Shown in pieces: positions 26,564 through 34,367 of a stretch of DNA of 48,730 nt (position 1 is the first letter of the stretch; the number at the start of each line of letters is the position of its first letter). This DNA is from Paludibacteraceae bacterium (GTDB lineage: Bacteria; Bacteroidota; Bacteroidia; Bacteroidales; Paludibacteraceae). The stretch spans positions 1 to 48,730 of the forward strand of contig JAKSMY010000010.1 of the NCBI GenBank assembly GCA_024400275.1, in the 5' to 3' direction. The notes beneath the pieces are model-generated. The model did no database searches, was not told the DNA's origin, and worked only from the letters and a program-made list of their open reading frames with translations. The position numbers and the translations under genes were made by a program.

Positions 26564-27748
26564 ATGTTTGTACGCAGTATTAGCAGTGTCTTTGAACAAC
26601 GAATTCAAGAAAAACGAGGGAAAATACAAGTTCTTATTGGTCCTCGTCAGGTTGGTAAGTCAACTATGGTGAGTCAAGTATTAGACAAAACCTCTATACC
26701 TTATACATTAGCCAAGGCGGATGATGTACAAAAAGATGACCGAGAATGGATTCATAAAACATGGGAATCGGCACGCGCCCAACTACGCGTAAAGGGGGAA
26801 AGCGCACACTTACTCGTAATAGACGAAATACAGAAGATTAACAATTGGAGTGAAGCCGTTAAAGCAGAATGGGATTGGGATACACAAAATAAGATTGAAT
26901 TACGGGTAGTGTTATTGGGATCGTCGCGTCTTATGATTCAGTCGGGATTAACGGAAAGTCTTGCCGGGCGTTTTGAGTTAATTAGGATGGGACACTGGAC
27001 CTACCAAGAGATGAAAACGGCTTTTGGTTTTTCTTTGGAAGAATATATTTATTTCGGAGGGTATCCGGGTGCTGCCGAGTATATTCACGATGAAAAACGC
27101 TGGAAGCGTTATATGAAGGATAGTATTATTACTCCTGCTATCGAACAAGACGCATTACAAACAAGTAGAATCTATAAACCGTCCTTATTAAAACAACTCT
27201 TTACTTTAGGATGTCAATATTCCGCCCAAGAACTCTCGCTTACCAAAATGGTTGGGCAGTTACAAGATGCAGGCAACGTAACCACATTAGCCGATTATCT
27301 CAATTTACTCAGCCAATGTCAATTGCTAACCGGTTTACAGAAATATGCTAATTCGGCTGTCCGAAAATACAACTCTGTTCCTAAACTGGCAGTTTATAAT
27401 AATGCCCTACTTTCGGCATGGCAACGTAAGACTTTTCAAGAGATTCAGTTAGACCCACAACAGTGGGGTAAATGGATAGAATCGGCTGTTGGTGCCTATC
27501 TTGTTTCCCAAGCAGAAGAACAGGATTATCAAGTGTATTACTGGCGTGAGCGTAGTGATGAAGTTGATTATATTGTAATGGCAGATAATGAGTGTATCGC
27601 TTTGGAAGTCAAATCGGGACGACGCCACATGAATAGCGGATTAAATGTATTTGCTCAAACTTTTCATCCTGTACACTCCTACGTGATAGGAACAGGAGGA
27701 ATATCCTTTGAAGATTTCTTTCAAATGCCCGTGGAGCAGTTGTTTTAA
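26564..27748 (+). CDS. AAA family ATPase with C-terminal DUF4143
   Basis: 394 residues. Walker A is IGPRQVGKST (about 26-35), Walker B LLVIDEIQKI, and sensor-like LLGSSRLM precedes LAGRFELIRM. The C-terminal DUF4143 half is recognised by SAVGAYLVSQAEEQ, VYYWRERSDEVDYIV and ALEVKSGR; the last of these is a nuclease-like strand pattern (EVDYIV, LEVKSG). Such ATPases are very common, mobile accessory genes in Bacteroidota with no settled function. It has its own promoter and repeat-bearing leader, and a remnant of another ATPase gene lies directly downstream. Confidence 0.88.
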   Translation: MFVRSISSVFEQRIQEKRGKIQVLIGPRQVGKSTMVSQVLDKTSIPYTLAKADDVQKDDREWIHKTWESARAQLRVKGESAHLLVIDEIQKINNWSEAVKAEWDWDTQNKIELRVVLLGSSRLMIQSGLTESLAGRFELIRMGHWTYQEMKTAFGFSLEEYIYFGGYPGAAEYIHDEKRWKRYMKDSIITPAIEQDALQTSRIYKPSLLKQLFTLGCQYSAQELSLTKMVGQLQDAGNVTTLADYLNLLSQCQLLTGLQKYANSAVRKYNSVPKLAVYNNALLSAWQRKTFQEIQLDPQQWGKWIESAVGAYLVSQAEEQDYQVYYWRERSDEVDYIVMADNECIALEVKSGRRHMNSGLNVFAQTFHPVHSYVIGTGGISFEDFFQMPVEQLF

Positions 27749-27773
27749 TAAAAAATCTATTACTGGCGTATGA

Positions 27774-27932
27774 CATACGATTTGTTTGGAGTACGATTTA
27801 GGAAGTTCCGCCAATGTGGCAGGTATCAAAAAAGCACTAAAAAATAAAGAACTGATAGATACCATCGAAACAAAACTGCAAATAGCAGATCCTATTTTGC
27901 AGCACTGGCTTCGTGCTAACTTATTTAATTAA
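27774..27932 (+). pseudogene. C-terminal remnant of another AAA ATPase gene
   Basis: The frame reads HTICLEYDLGSSANVAGIKK, ALKNKELIDTIETKLQIADP and ILQHWLRANLFN, then stop. The pattern GSSANVAGIKKALKNKELI...ADPILQHWLR is the usual C-terminus of archaeal-type AAA ATPases found in Bacteroidota. There is a stop just upstream (27771) and no start or P-loop, so this is a decayed fragment. Confidence 0.65.
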
Positions 27933-27955
27933 AGTCCCTTTGGAGAACCTCAAAC

Positions 27956-28903
27956 TTACAGCCACTTCTTCCACTTGAAAATTCCCAAGACAGCGAGGGT
28001 GAATATAAGCATAAACCCGATAGCGAACAGGTAACCGTGCTGCCAATGCAATTCGGGCATGAAATCAAAGTTCATACCATACATACTGGCAACCAAAGTT
28101 GGCGGCAGGAAAATAACATTCACCACGGTGAAAATCTTGATAATCTTATTCTGTTCGATATTAACCAAACCAAGGAACGTATCCTGCAGGTAGTCCAAAC
28201 GGTCAAAACCAAATCGCGTATAGTCAAACAGTGAATTGATATCCTTGATAATCATGGTCAGACGCGGTTGTAACTCCTGCGGGAAGAAATCGCACTTCAA
28301 GAAATTGGAAATCACCCGTTGTTTATCCATTATATTTTGACGGATAACGGTCACTTTTTCCTGCAAGTCCTTAATCTGTATTAATACCTCTTCATCAACA
28401 TGATCAGAAGCATTGATTTCCTGACTTAATTTGGTAATAAGATCTGTGGTGTCCTCAATCAAGTCGGCATCTTTCTCTACACGAGTCTCCATCAAGGCAA
28501 CCAACACATGATAGCCGGTGGGGAAAGAGCGTGCAGCCACAAGCATTTTCTTGACCGTCTCTACAAATGATTGTAACTCAACATCACGAGTGGTGACCAA
28601 TATATTGTTTTTCAAAACAAAGTTGACGGGCTCTATTTCAAAATCATCTTTCAAGAAGTTGGAGTTGGCAACAATCGAGTCGTCCGTCTGAATATAACGA
28701 CTGGACATCTCAATTTCTTCCATTTCCTCGTCTTCCTGAATATCGATTTTAAGGAAACCTTCCAAAGTGTCCTCTGTTTTGTCTGATACATCTAACAGGT
28801 CTATCCAAACAATGTCTTTTTTATCTATTTCTTTTAAGACACTGATGGTCTTGCCTACTTTTATTTTGTCGTTGTCTTTGTAATATATTTTCAGTTCTGA
28901 CAT
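27956..28903 (-). CDS. corA: CorA family magnesium/cobalt transporter
   Basis: 315 residues. A large N-terminal cytoplasmic domain is followed by a long helix and two C-terminal membrane segments. The selectivity motif GMN is present in VASMYGMNFDFMPELHW between them, and the tail IFKWKKWL is basic as expected. It shares the - strand with rsmA, seven bases downstream of its stop, and is probably co-transcribed with it. Confidence 0.95.
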   Translation of the reverse strand: MSELKIYYKDNDKIKVGKTISVLKEIDKKDIVWIDLLDVSDKTEDTLEGFLKIDIQEDEEMEEIEMSSRYIQTDDSIVANSNFLKDDFEIEPVNFVLKNNILVTTRDVELQSFVETVKKMLVAARSFPTGYHVLVALMETRVEKDADLIEDTTDLITKLSQEINASDHVDEEVLIQIKDLQEKVTVIRQNIMDKQRVISNFLKCDFFPQELQPRLTMIIKDINSLFDYTRFGFDRLDYLQDTFLGLVNIEQNKIIKIFTVVNVIFLPPTLVASMYGMNFDFMPELHWQHGYLFAIGFMLIFTLAVLGIFKWKKWL

Positions 28904-28910
28904 AGCTTTC

Positions 28911-29687
28911 TCAAATTTTGAATTTTGAATTTTGAATTATGAGCGTCAACTCAATAAATTCTTCTACTGACAGCTGTTCTGGGCGGCGCGTAAATATATT
29001 CTCTTCGAGGATAGGATTACCTTTTCCAACCAGCTGTTGAAGAGAATTACGCATCTGCTTTCGGCGTTGATTGAAGGCTGTTTTTACAACTGTTTTGAAT
29101 AGTTGTTCATCACACCCTAATTCCGTCCGCTTGTTGCGCGTCATGCGTATCACCGCTGACTTGACCTTCGGAGGAGGTGCGAACACATATTCCGGAACGG
29201 TCTCCAAATATTCTATATCATACCAAGCTTGCAGCAAAACAGATAATATACCGTATGCTTTTTTGCCCGGACCACTCGCCAAACGTTCAGCTACTTCCTT
29301 TTGAATCATGCCTGAGCAAACGGGAATACAATCTTTATAATCCAACACCTTAAAGAATATCTGAGAAGATATATTATAAGGATAATTACCTATAACACTA
29401 AATTCTCCTTCAGGATAAAGACTGTTCAAATCTAACTTTAAAAAATCCCCTTCAATCAAATTTAATTCGGGATACCACTCCTGCAAATAGCGAACAGACT
29501 CATTGTCCAATTCAACGGCAGTGAGGTCTATATCAGAATTTTGTAGTAGGAACTGAGTCAATACTCCCATGCCGGGTCCTATTTCCAGAACTCGACCGGC
29601 TGGGGCTGTTTCAGCAATTCGACGGGCGACGCCCAAGTCTTTCAAGAAGTGCTGACCCAACGATTTTTTGGCTCGTACTTGTTGCAT
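28911..29687 (-). CDS. rsmA: 16S rRNA dimethyladenosine transferase RsmA (KsgA)
   Basis: Dimethylates two adjacent adenines near the 3' end of 16S rRNA. Motifs: KKSLGQHFLKD at the N-terminus, SAM-binding VLEIGPGMGVLTQFL, the catalytic VIGNYPYNISSQIFFK and FNQRRKQMRNSL near the C-terminus. Length 258 is normal. The last codons (IQNSKFKI and stop) are read from an ATTCAAA direct repeat, so the exact C-terminus is a product of repeat sequence. Confidence 0.96.
   Translation of the reverse strand: MQQVRAKKSLGQHFLKDLGVARRIAETAPAGRVLEIGPGMGVLTQFLLQNSDIDLTAVELDNESVRYLQEWYPELNLIEGDFLKLDLNSLYPEGEFSVIGNYPYNISSQIFFKVLDYKDCIPVCSGMIQKEVAERLASGPGKKAYGILSVLLQAWYDIEYLETVPEYVFAPPPKVKSAVIRMTRNKRTELGCDEQLFKTVVKTAFNQRRKQMRNSLQQLVGKGNPILEENIFTRRPEQLSVEEFIELTLIIQNSKFKI
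28913..28937 (-). repeat. ATTCAAA tandem repeat encoding the RsmA C-terminus
   Basis: Read on the - strand, ATTCAAA is repeated three times with a 7-base period. It encodes the last seven or so residues and ends at the stop codon of rsmA. Confidence 0.65.
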
Positions 29688-29752
29688 TATTAGGGTGATA
29701 GTCGTCCATTACTAATTGATAGTTAATAATTGATAATTGATATTTTTTCGTG

Positions 29753-29783
29753 CAAAAGTTGTATATTTATTGTTTATTTCAAA
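29753..29783 (-). promoter_or_regulatory. Weak candidate promoter for rsmA-corA
   Basis: On the - strand TTTG (29783-29780) is followed after 19 bases by AACTTTTG (29760-29753), one base off the -7 consensus. It overlaps the opposing promoter at 29769-29800. Confidence 0.4.
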
Positions 29784-29800
29784 TATATTTTGTACCTTTG
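29769..29800 (+). promoter_or_regulatory. Promoter of the GtrA-like gene
   Basis: ATTG (29769-29772; TTTG with one change) and a perfect TACCTTTG (29793-29800), 20 bases apart. Confidence 0.6.
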
Positions 29801-29852
29801 CACCCAAAATCGGCTGCAAAGTTACAGAAAAAAATTTAATTTACCAAACTTT

Positions 29853-30329
29853 ATGCAAAAATTCGCCCAATTTATCGATAAAATAATTGATTTTTTCTAT
29901 CAACCCTTCCAAAAACTTGTATCAAGGGAAATTTTTTGCTATGGCATGTGCGGAGGTGGTAATACGGTGCTTGATTGGGTGCTATATTTTGTTTTCTATA
30001 ATTTTATAATAGGTCATAATTTAGTTTATGTAGGTTCTATCTGCCTTACCCCACATATTGCTACACTATGCGTAGTTTTTCCTATTACTCTGTTTACAGG
30101 ATTTTGGCTGAATAAATATGTCACTTTTATTCATTCATCACTTAATAGTATAAAACAACTGATAAGATATCTTTCGGTAGTAGCACTAAATTTGGCTATC
30201 AATTATTTTGGACTAAAACTTTGTGTAGAAATTTGGAGTTGGTATCCTACACCCAGTAAAATATTTATTACATGTATAACGGCTATTATTAGTTTCTTTT
30301 GTCAAAAGTACTTTACTTTCAAACAGTAA
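29853..30329 (+). CDS. GtrA-like four-helix membrane protein
   Basis: 158 residues with four membrane segments. The GtrA family pattern is visible in CGGGNTVLDWVLYFVFYNFI near the first helix, FWLNKYVTF after the second and AIISFFCQKYFTFK at the end. Members are thought to help move lipid-linked sugars across the inner membrane. The frame is open from 29730, but only the ATG at 29853 lies downstream of the promoter and gives a sensible N-terminus. There is no glycosyltransferase neighbour. Confidence 0.82.
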   Translation: MQKFAQFIDKIIDFFYQPFQKLVSREIFCYGMCGGGNTVLDWVLYFVFYNFIIGHNLVYVGSICLTPHIATLCVVFPITLFTGFWLNKYVTFIHSSLNSIKQLIRYLSVVALNLAINYFGLKLCVEIWSWYPTPSKIFITCITAIISFFCQKYFTFKQ

Positions 30330-30334
30330 TAAAA

Positions 30335-30490
30335 GTTATCAATAAAGTTTTCAACATATATTTTTCTACATTGTTAATATCGTTGATAAGCGGCAGTTAT
30401 AAAAATTATCAAAACATTTTTAACAACTACAATATGTTAATTATGGTTTAATTAGTAAGTGATTATAAACTTTTTTAACATTATCAACAT
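30335..30490. other. AT-rich spacer with clustered DnaA-box-like words
   Basis: The 206-base spacer between the GtrA-like and SDR genes is very AT-rich. It contains TTATCAATA (30336), TTTTCAACA (30348-30356), TTTTCTACA (30362-30370), TTATCAACG on the - strand (30381-30389), TTATCAAAA (30406-30414) and TTATCAACA (30481-30489). These resemble DnaA boxes (TTATCCACA). Whether it is an origin is unproven. Confidence 0.35.
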
Positions 30491-30535
30491 ATTAATATAA
30501 ACAAAGAAATTTATAAATCTATAATTTTTGTATAT

Positions 30536-31315
30536 ATGTCTTCCAAGTTTGCGTTAGTCACAGGTGCCAGTTCAGGAATGGGATTTTGTTATGCTCAGTC
30601 TTTGGCTAAAAAAGGATATAATCTTCTTATGGTCAGCAATGAGGAGACTATTCATAATAAAGCACAAGAAATAGGAACTGCATATCCTTATTTAAAGATT
30701 CTATCTTTAATAATGGATTTAGGTACACCTGCTGCTGCAAAAGATTTATATAATTATTGTGTGGAACATCAATTAGAGGTGGAGGTCCTTATAAATAACG
30801 CAGGCGTGTACCATGATTGTGATTTTTTAGATGATTCTCAGGCTTTTAATGAACTTATTTTATATCTTCATGTTATCACGCCTGCTATGCTGACGTATTA
30901 TTTTGCCAAAGAAATGGTAGAAAGACACAAAGGATATATTCTTAATATGTGTTCCATTACGGATCGGATAGCAGTTCAACGGTTAGGAACTTATGGGGCT
31001 ACTAAGGCTTTTTTAAGTGCCCACACGCGTTCTATTCATATTGAATTAAAAAACAAGGGTGTTTTTGTTACGTCTGTCCGTCCGGGAGCAGTAGATACAG
31101 GTTTATATTCTATATCTTCTTTTGCAACCAAGATAGGTAAATTTTTCGGTTATATCGTTACTCCTGAATATTTGGTTAAACGTGCTCTTCATGGTCTTTT
31201 CCGCGGTCGAGCTACGGTGTCAGTGCCATACGTGTGGAATGCTGTTCTTTTATTTTTTGTAGCACTTATTCCAACTTGCTTACTTCGTCTTATTCGTCGT
31301 TGGCATCTATTTTAA
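30536..31315 (+). CDS. Short-chain dehydrogenase/reductase
   Basis: 259 residues. The NAD(P)-binding motif is TGASSGMGFCYA (residues 9-20), the NNAG motif is LINNAGVY, the catalytic Ser lies in NMCSITD, and Tyr/Lys are in YGATKAF. A hydrophobic C-terminus (NAVLLFFVALIPTCLLRLI) suggests membrane association, as in the classical SDRs acting on lipids or steroids. The substrate is unknown. It lies alone after the AT-rich spacer. Confidence 0.88.
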   Translation: MSSKFALVTGASSGMGFCYAQSLAKKGYNLLMVSNEETIHNKAQEIGTAYPYLKILSLIMDLGTPAAAKDLYNYCVEHQLEVEVLINNAGVYHDCDFLDDSQAFNELILYLHVITPAMLTYYFAKEMVERHKGYILNMCSITDRIAVQRLGTYGATKAFLSAHTRSIHIELKNKGVFVTSVRPGAVDTGLYSISSFATKIGKFFGYIVTPEYLVKRALHGLFRGRATVSVPYVWNAVLLFFVALIPTCLLRLIRRWHLF

Positions 31316-31331
31316 CATAGTTAATTCACGT

Positions 31332-31361
31332 TTCGTTCAGAGTTCGTTCACCCTTCGTTCA
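31332..31361 (+). repeat. TTCGTTCA repeated three times with an 11-base period
   Basis: TTCGTTCA occurs at 31332, 31343 and 31354 in the spacer before tRNA-Leu; an AAGTTGAAAGTTG word follows at 31380-31392. Confidence 0.55.
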
Positions 31362-31400
31362 GTTTTTTTGCGAGTTTTTAAGTTGAAAGTTGTAAAAAAA

Positions 31401-31432
31401 TTTGCGTATTTCAAAAAAAAGCAGTACCTTTG
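31401..31432 (+). promoter_or_regulatory. Promoter of tRNA-Leu
   Basis: TTTG (31401-31404) and TACCTTTG (31425-31432), 20 bases apart with an A8 tract. The tRNA starts 36 bases after the -7 element. Confidence 0.8.
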
Positions 31433-31467
31433 CACCCGAATTCCGATTCAAAGTGCCTAAGAAGCAC

Positions 31468-31553
31468 GCCGCGGTGGTGGAATCGGTAGACACGAAGGAC
31501 TTAAAATCCTTTGGCCAGTGATGGCTGTGCGGGTTCAAGTCCCGCCCGCGGTA
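31468..31553 (+). tRNA. tRNA-Leu (anticodon UAA)
   Basis: 86 nt with a long variable arm. The acceptor stem GCCGCGG pairs with CCGCGGT (G-U at the end). The anticodon stem AAGGA/TCCTT encloses the loop CTTAAAA, giving anticodon TAA. The T arm is GCGGGTTCAAGTCCCGC. CCA is not encoded. Confidence 0.96.
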
Positions 31554-31565
31554 CTTCCCCCAAAA

Positions 31566-32627
31566 TTACATAAATAACATTAGTAAGCCATAGACTATGG
31601 CTCCTATTACGGCTGAAATAGGAATGGTTATTATCCATGCCGTAATAAGTTCTTTGCTGACACCCCAACGCACAGCACTCAAGCGCTTTACGGCTCCGAC
31701 ACCCATGATGGAACCGGAAATAACATGCGTGGTGGATACGGGGATACCCAAGTTTTGTGTGATAAAAAGTGTGACGGCTCCTGCTGCTTGCGAGCAAAAC
31801 CCTTCATAAGGAGATATTTTGGTAATCTTATTCCCCATTGTTTTAATTATTTTCCACCCTCCGGACATAGTACCAAGGGCAATAGCCGTAATACAAGCCA
31901 CCGGTATCCACGTTGGTGCTCCTGTAAAATTATGTCCCATTTCTCCTGCATGTGTGATTAAGTCCGGTTGCAGCCAATAGGGCAAATTATCCAATCCGTA
32001 CTGTGCGCCGAAAGCAGCCAAAGCACAAGCAATAACACCTATTTCTTTTTGACTGTCGTTCAAACCATGAGCAGTGCTCAAGCAGGCGGACGATACCAGT
32101 TGAAGACGTTTGGACCACAGGTCCATTTTATGCGGTTTGACTTTTTGGCAGCACCAATATAGTCCCACCGTAATGATATTACCGGCAATGAAACCCAACA
32201 GAGGTGCCACGATAATAAACGCACATATTATTCCTACTGTTGCCCAATGAACAGCCATAAACCCTTTTGCACAAATAGCGGCTCCCACGAGTCCGCCAAT
32301 CAGAGTGTGTGAGGACGAACTTGGAATACCTTTCCACCACGTAATCAAACTCCATACGATGGCAGCACTCAAACCTCCAATAATAATGGGGAGGCTCACC
32401 CATTCGCTTTCCACTACTTTTTGAACCGTATTGGCGATATTGAACCCTAACAAGTATTCGGCTGCAAAGAATGCTACAAAATTAAAAAAGGCTGCCCAAA
32501 CAACCGCCACAAAAGGTTTTAACACTTTGGTTGATACCACTGTGGCTATCGAATTGGCAGAATCATGAAAACCATTGATAAAATCAAACGCAATGGCTAA
32601 AACGATTATTGTAATTAAGTAATTCAT
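31566..32627 (-). CDS. pit: Low-affinity inorganic phosphate transporter, Pit family
   Basis: 353 residues, about ten membrane segments. The two PiT signatures are present: FDFINGFHDSANSIATVV near the start and CLSTAHGLNDSQKEIGVIAC in the second half. The protein imports phosphate, often as a metal-phosphate complex, driven by protons or sodium. It lies 20 bases downstream of its PhoU-like partner, and its 3' end faces tRNA-Leu. Confidence 0.94.
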   Translation of the reverse strand: MNYLITIIVLAIAFDFINGFHDSANSIATVVSTKVLKPFVAVVWAAFFNFVAFFAAEYLLGFNIANTVQKVVESEWVSLPIIIGGLSAAIVWSLITWWKGIPSSSSHTLIGGLVGAAICAKGFMAVHWATVGIICAFIIVAPLLGFIAGNIITVGLYWCCQKVKPHKMDLWSKRLQLVSSACLSTAHGLNDSQKEIGVIACALAAFGAQYGLDNLPYWLQPDLITHAGEMGHNFTGAPTWIPVACITAIALGTMSGGWKIIKTMGNKITKISPYEGFCSQAAGAVTLFITQNLGIPVSTTHVISGSIMGVGAVKRLSAVRWGVSKELITAWIITIPISAVIGAIVYGLLMLFM

Positions 32628-32647
32628 AATGTTGCTTGGTTGTTCGA

Positions 32648-33298
32648 CTAAGCATATTTGGCGATGATAGTCATCAATGTTTTGCCGACATGGTTTGCCA
32701 TATCGGTAGCCGACTCCATAGATTGCATAATCTCTTTGCCCTTGATTAGTTCTTTGGTATCAATGTCTGATTCGAAAAGTTCTTTTACGAAATTATCATA
32801 TACATCGTCCCCTTCGTGCTCCAAATCGTGCAGTTTGGCAGCCTGTTCGCGCGCCATAATTGGTTGTTTGGTCATAATTTTCAGTTCTCCGCAAACGGCA
32901 TCTATGGCTTTGGCACACTCCAAAATAACCTCCGACATGTGAATAGCTTTTTCCGGCATTTGTTTAGGATTATAGAGCAAAATACGTTTGCTGGCATCGT
33001 TGATATAATCCATTACGTCGTCCATATCGCTGCATAACTGATGGACATCTTCCCGGTCAAAAGGTATAACAAACGAATCGCTGGCGGCATCGTATATTTC
33101 TACCACAATATGGTCGCAATCCGTTTCAATCGTTTTGATCTTAGTATAGAGTGCTACTCGCTTATCATGGTCTTCGGTTGCAACAAATTCGGTAAATAAA
33201 TCAGCACCTTCTACCAAATAAGAAGACATCTGCTTGAATTTTGGAAAAAACTTGTCCTCTTTGGGCAACAAAGAGGCAAAAAACGAATTTAGGGACAT
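32648..33298 (-). CDS. PhoU-like DUF47 protein, Pit accessory
   Basis: 216 residues, all helical (MSLNSFFASLLPKEDKFFPK, then GADLFTEFV, TIETDCDHIVVEIYDA, DREDVHQLCSDMDDVMDYI). The DUF47 family, related to PhoU, is usually encoded next to Pit transporters and is thought to control phosphate flux. It is the first gene of the two-gene operon and is driven by the promoter at 33341-33371. Confidence 0.92.
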   Translation of the reverse strand: MSLNSFFASLLPKEDKFFPKFKQMSSYLVEGADLFTEFVATEDHDKRVALYTKIKTIETDCDHIVVEIYDAASDSFVIPFDREDVHQLCSDMDDVMDYINDASKRILLYNPKQMPEKAIHMSEVILECAKAIDAVCGELKIMTKQPIMAREQAAKLHDLEHEGDDVYDNFVKELFESDIDTKELIKGKEIMQSMESATDMANHVGKTLMTIIAKYA

Positions 33299-33340
33299 AA
33301 TTTTGTTTAGTGAAGTTTACTTTTTTGTTTTTCGTGAGTG

Positions 33341-33371
33341 CAAAAGTACAAAAAAATTTTGACATATCAAA
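33341..33371 (-). promoter_or_regulatory. Promoter of the DUF47-pit operon
   Basis: On the - strand TTTG (33371-33368), 19 bases, TACTTTTG (33348-33341). It overlaps the opposing mdh promoter by 14 bases. Confidence 0.7.
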
Positions 33372-33388
33372 AAAAAAGTGTAATTTTG
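33358..33388 (+). promoter_or_regulatory. Promoter of mdh
   Basis: TTTG (33358-33361), 19 bases with an A9 tract, TAATTTTG (33381-33388). The gene starts 38 bases further on. Confidence 0.75.
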
Positions 33389-33425
33389 CAGCCAAATTAG
33401 CAAACTTTAATAAAACAAGTATATT

Positions 33426-34367
33426 ATGTCAAAAGTAACAGTAGTAGGCGCAGGTAACGTAGGTGCTACGTGTGCAAATGTGCTGGCAGTGAAAAAGGTG
33501 GCCAGTGAAGTCGTTCTGATTGATATCAAAGAAGGAGTTGCCGAAGGTAAAGCAATGGATATCATGCAAACAGCTCAATTGTTGGGATTTGACACTGTCG
33601 TTAAGGGTGTAACCAATGATTATAGCCAAACCGCTAATTCAGATGTAGTGGTTATTACCAGTGGTCTTCCACGTAAGCCCGGTATGACGCGTGAAGAGTT
33701 GATTGGTGTGAACGCAGGTATCGTAAAAAGTGTGGCAAGTCAGGTACTGACATACTCTCCCAATGCTATTTTGGTGGTAGTGTCCAATCCTATGGACACA
33801 ATGGCTTATTTGACACTCAAAGCAACAGGTCTGCCCAAGAATCGTGTTATCGGTATGGGCGGTGCTTTGGACAGCGCACGTTTCAAATACTTCTTGAGCC
33901 AGAAGATGGGTGTTAATGCCAACGAAGTGGCAGGTTTCGTTATTGGTGGTCACGGAGATACCACAATGATTCCTGTGGCTCGTTTTGCTACGTACAAAGG
34001 TATGCCAGCCACTAATTTCCTGACTGATGATGAAATCGACGAAGTGGTTAAATCAACAATGGTAGGTGGCGCAACACTAACCGGTTTGCTTGGTACCAGT
34101 GCTTGGATGGCTCCCGGTGCAAGTGCAGCTTCCGTGGTTGATAGCATTATCAACGACCAAAAGAAAATGATTCCCTGCTCTGCTTATCTGGAGGGCGAAT
34201 ACGGTTGTAACGATATCACCATCGGTGTACCTTGTATCATAGGTCGCAATGGTATCGAAAAAATCATCGAGTTGCCTATTGACGAGAAAGAGAAAGCATT
34301 GTTTGCTGCCAGCCAAGCTGCTGTGGCTAAAACGACCGCTATTCTTAAAGAAATCAACGCACTTTAA
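33426..34367 (+). CDS. mdh: Malate dehydrogenase
   Basis: NAD-dependent malate/oxaloacetate interconversion. The nucleotide fold is VVGAGNVGATCANVLA and the NAD-ribose acidic residue lies in VLIDIKEG. Substrate and catalytic residues are in GLPRKPGMTREELI, LVVVSNPMDTMAYL, LDSARFKYFL and VIGGHGDTTMIPV. The arginine of PRKPGMTR indicates malate rather than lactate specificity (LDH-like MDH type). Length 313. The stop codon overlaps that of the converging gene. Confidence 0.96.
   Translation: MSKVTVVGAGNVGATCANVLAVKKVASEVVLIDIKEGVAEGKAMDIMQTAQLLGFDTVVKGVTNDYSQTANSDVVVITSGLPRKPGMTREELIGVNAGIVKSVASQVLTYSPNAILVVVSNPMDTMAYLTLKATGLPKNRVIGMGGALDSARFKYFLSQKMGVNANEVAGFVIGGHGDTTMIPVARFATYKGMPATNFLTDDEIDEVVKSTMVGGATLTGLLGTSAWMAPGASAASVVDSIINDQKKMIPCSAYLEGEYGCNDITIGVPCIIGRNGIEKIIELPIDEKEKALFAASQAAVAKTTAILKEINAL

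Noticed and set aside
29730..29852. N-terminal extension of the GtrA-like protein
   Set aside because: The extension would start before the promoter and reads as low-complexity hydrophobic sequence unlike the family.
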